The position numbers and the translations under genes were made by a program. The notes below the pieces were generated by a model. It was not told where the DNA came from. It did not search any database and saw nothing but the letters and a program-made list of their open reading frames with translations. From the NCBI GenBank assembly GCA_015852425.1, contig JAAAIG010000749.1:1-19230 (forward strand): DNA of 19,230 nucleotides, read 5' to 3'. Shown here in pieces: positions 18,467-19,230 of the stretch (within the stretch, counting starts at the first letter, position 1; every line of letters starts with the position of its first letter). This DNA comes from Gryganskiella cystojenkinii. Lineage: Eukaryota > Mortierellomycota > Mortierellomycetes > Mortierellales > Mortierellaceae.

Positions 18467-18755
18467 CCGTTATCAGCATGAGAGCAGCCATGCATTTTCC
18501 ACATACAAATATCCATAATGGTTTCCACTACGCCAACACTCCTGTAATGGAGATGTTGAACGTAGGACCCATCCTCCTTCGCTGACAAACTCCGGGCATC
18601 AACTTCGCCCACAACAGTGGCTGTCTGCCTTGTCACATATTTACACATATAATTCTTTACTTTGTCGCCTCGACTGCACTGCAAGCATATGTTCACCCGG
18701 CCAAATCGGAGGCGCTCCATGTTAGAGCCATTGAAACTGTACGCTAGTAATCACT
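18467..18755 (-). repeat. Conserved LRR 3' flank, right inverted copy
   Basis: Partner of 255-597 in opposite orientation, lying 3' of the minus-strand LRR copy just as the left one lies 3' of the plus-strand LRR gene. Homology begins near AGTGATTACTAGCGTACAGT and ends near GGAAAATGCATGG and a GACCTG block. The open frame antisense to the LRR gene (plus strand here, ending TAG at 18745) shares HIILxFVA, ALQAxVHxAKSE and IETVR with the left copy, but has a TGA at 18583 and compensating indels. Confidence 0.75.
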
Positions 18756-18819
18756 ATTTATCTCTAAATAAACCACAAAAACAGATTGAATTATACCAGT
18801 TCAACACACAACACCTGAA

Positions 18820-19230
18820 TTACTGTCTCAGCCCTCTGTCTCCAATCAGATTTTCGTACAAGGCCAAAGTGGATAGAGTCGAGCTCGTCTTGAATGCTTC
18901 ACCCAGCACCTGAGTCCAAAGTGGACAGAGTTGAGTTGATCTTGAGTGTCTATGCCAGCGACTGTGCTCCGCTATCTCTGATCGAGCATCCAGCCAAGTT
19001 CAAAGTGGTCAGAGTCGAGTTGGTCTTGAATACCTCTATCAACGTCTGGGCTCCAGTGTTTCCGGTCTTACTGCACGCCAGGTTCAAAGTGGTGAGAGTC
19101 AAGTTGGTCTTGAGAGCCTCTGCCAGCGCCTGAGCTCCATTGTCTCCGATGTTGTTGTACCTCAAGTTCAAAGTGGTGAGACTCGAGTTGGTCTTGAGTG
19201 CTTCTGCCAGCGCCTGGGCTCCGTTGGATT
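18820..19230 (-). pseudogene. Broken leucine-rich-repeat gene, C-terminal end (5' partial)
   Basis: Entering from the window edge on minus, it encodes three to four 28-residue RNI-type repeats (IGDNGAQALAEALKTN, then TTLNL), like the LRR gene at 1-233. The fourth repeat ends in an in-frame TAG at 18952-18950, where the family has GAG or GAA. The next repeat (TLKINSTLSTLDS) is truncated, and a frame change near 18890-18919 leads to EAFKTSSTLSTLALYEN and a final TAA at 18822-18820, matching where the intact family ends. The original end is thus still visible behind a nonsense codon, a deletion and a frameshift. Two similar copies facing inward bracket the window. Confidence 0.75.

Noticed and set aside
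1..19230. CRISPR array, bacterial operon structure, complete transposon or rRNA
   Set aside because: The gene structure is eukaryotic. The only regularly spaced repeats are the 84-bp LRR coding units and low-complexity codon runs. No transposase or reverse transcriptase motif was seen.

Overview
The window looks like nuclear DNA of a Mucoromycota fungus, most probably a Mortierella-type (Mortierellaceae) species. The grounds are short GT-AG introns (66-198 bp) with CTAAC/CTAAT-like branch sites, very pyrimidine-rich 5' leaders, glutamine-rich regulators, a full-length metazoan-style SREBP, and a 28-residue RNI/NLRC3-type leucine-rich repeat family at both ends. The lineage is inferred from gene content only.

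Layout. 1-233: C-terminal end of a leucine-rich-repeat (LRR) gene on +. 255-597: a 3' flank that reappears inverted at 18467-18755. About 700-2960: a cluster of gene relics, with two broken copies of one unrecognised gene family facing each other and forming a large palindrome whose arms include 316 bp identical by eye. 3301-5070 (-): a spliced gene for a Gln-rich, helical protein of unknown function. 5310-6670: apparently empty intergenic DNA. 6825-7985 (+): a secreted, probably Kex2-processed, Pro/Ala/Thr-rich protein. 9091-13068 (+): a single-exon, 1325-residue membrane-bound SREBP transcription factor. 13390-16094 (-): the pre-rRNA-processing factor RIX1/PELP1 in three exons, convergent with SREBP. 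16374-17308 (-): a thioredoxin-fold protein with a WCGPC active site, in three exons. 17308-18015: two diverged tandem copies of the thioredoxin gene's promoter and leader. 18820-19230 (-): a broken LRR gene copy.

The centre (3.3-17.3 kb) holds intact genes for lipid/sterol regulation, ribosome assembly, redox and secretion. They share no obvious pathway and each has its own promoter. The edges are accessory DNA: inverted LRR copies, an unknown decaying gene family and a palindrome. The most interesting signals are the palindrome with its conversion-like identity profile, the decayed unknown family with a possible nuclease-like end, the tandemly duplicated promoter, and the stop codon formed across a splice junction in the Gln-rich gene.
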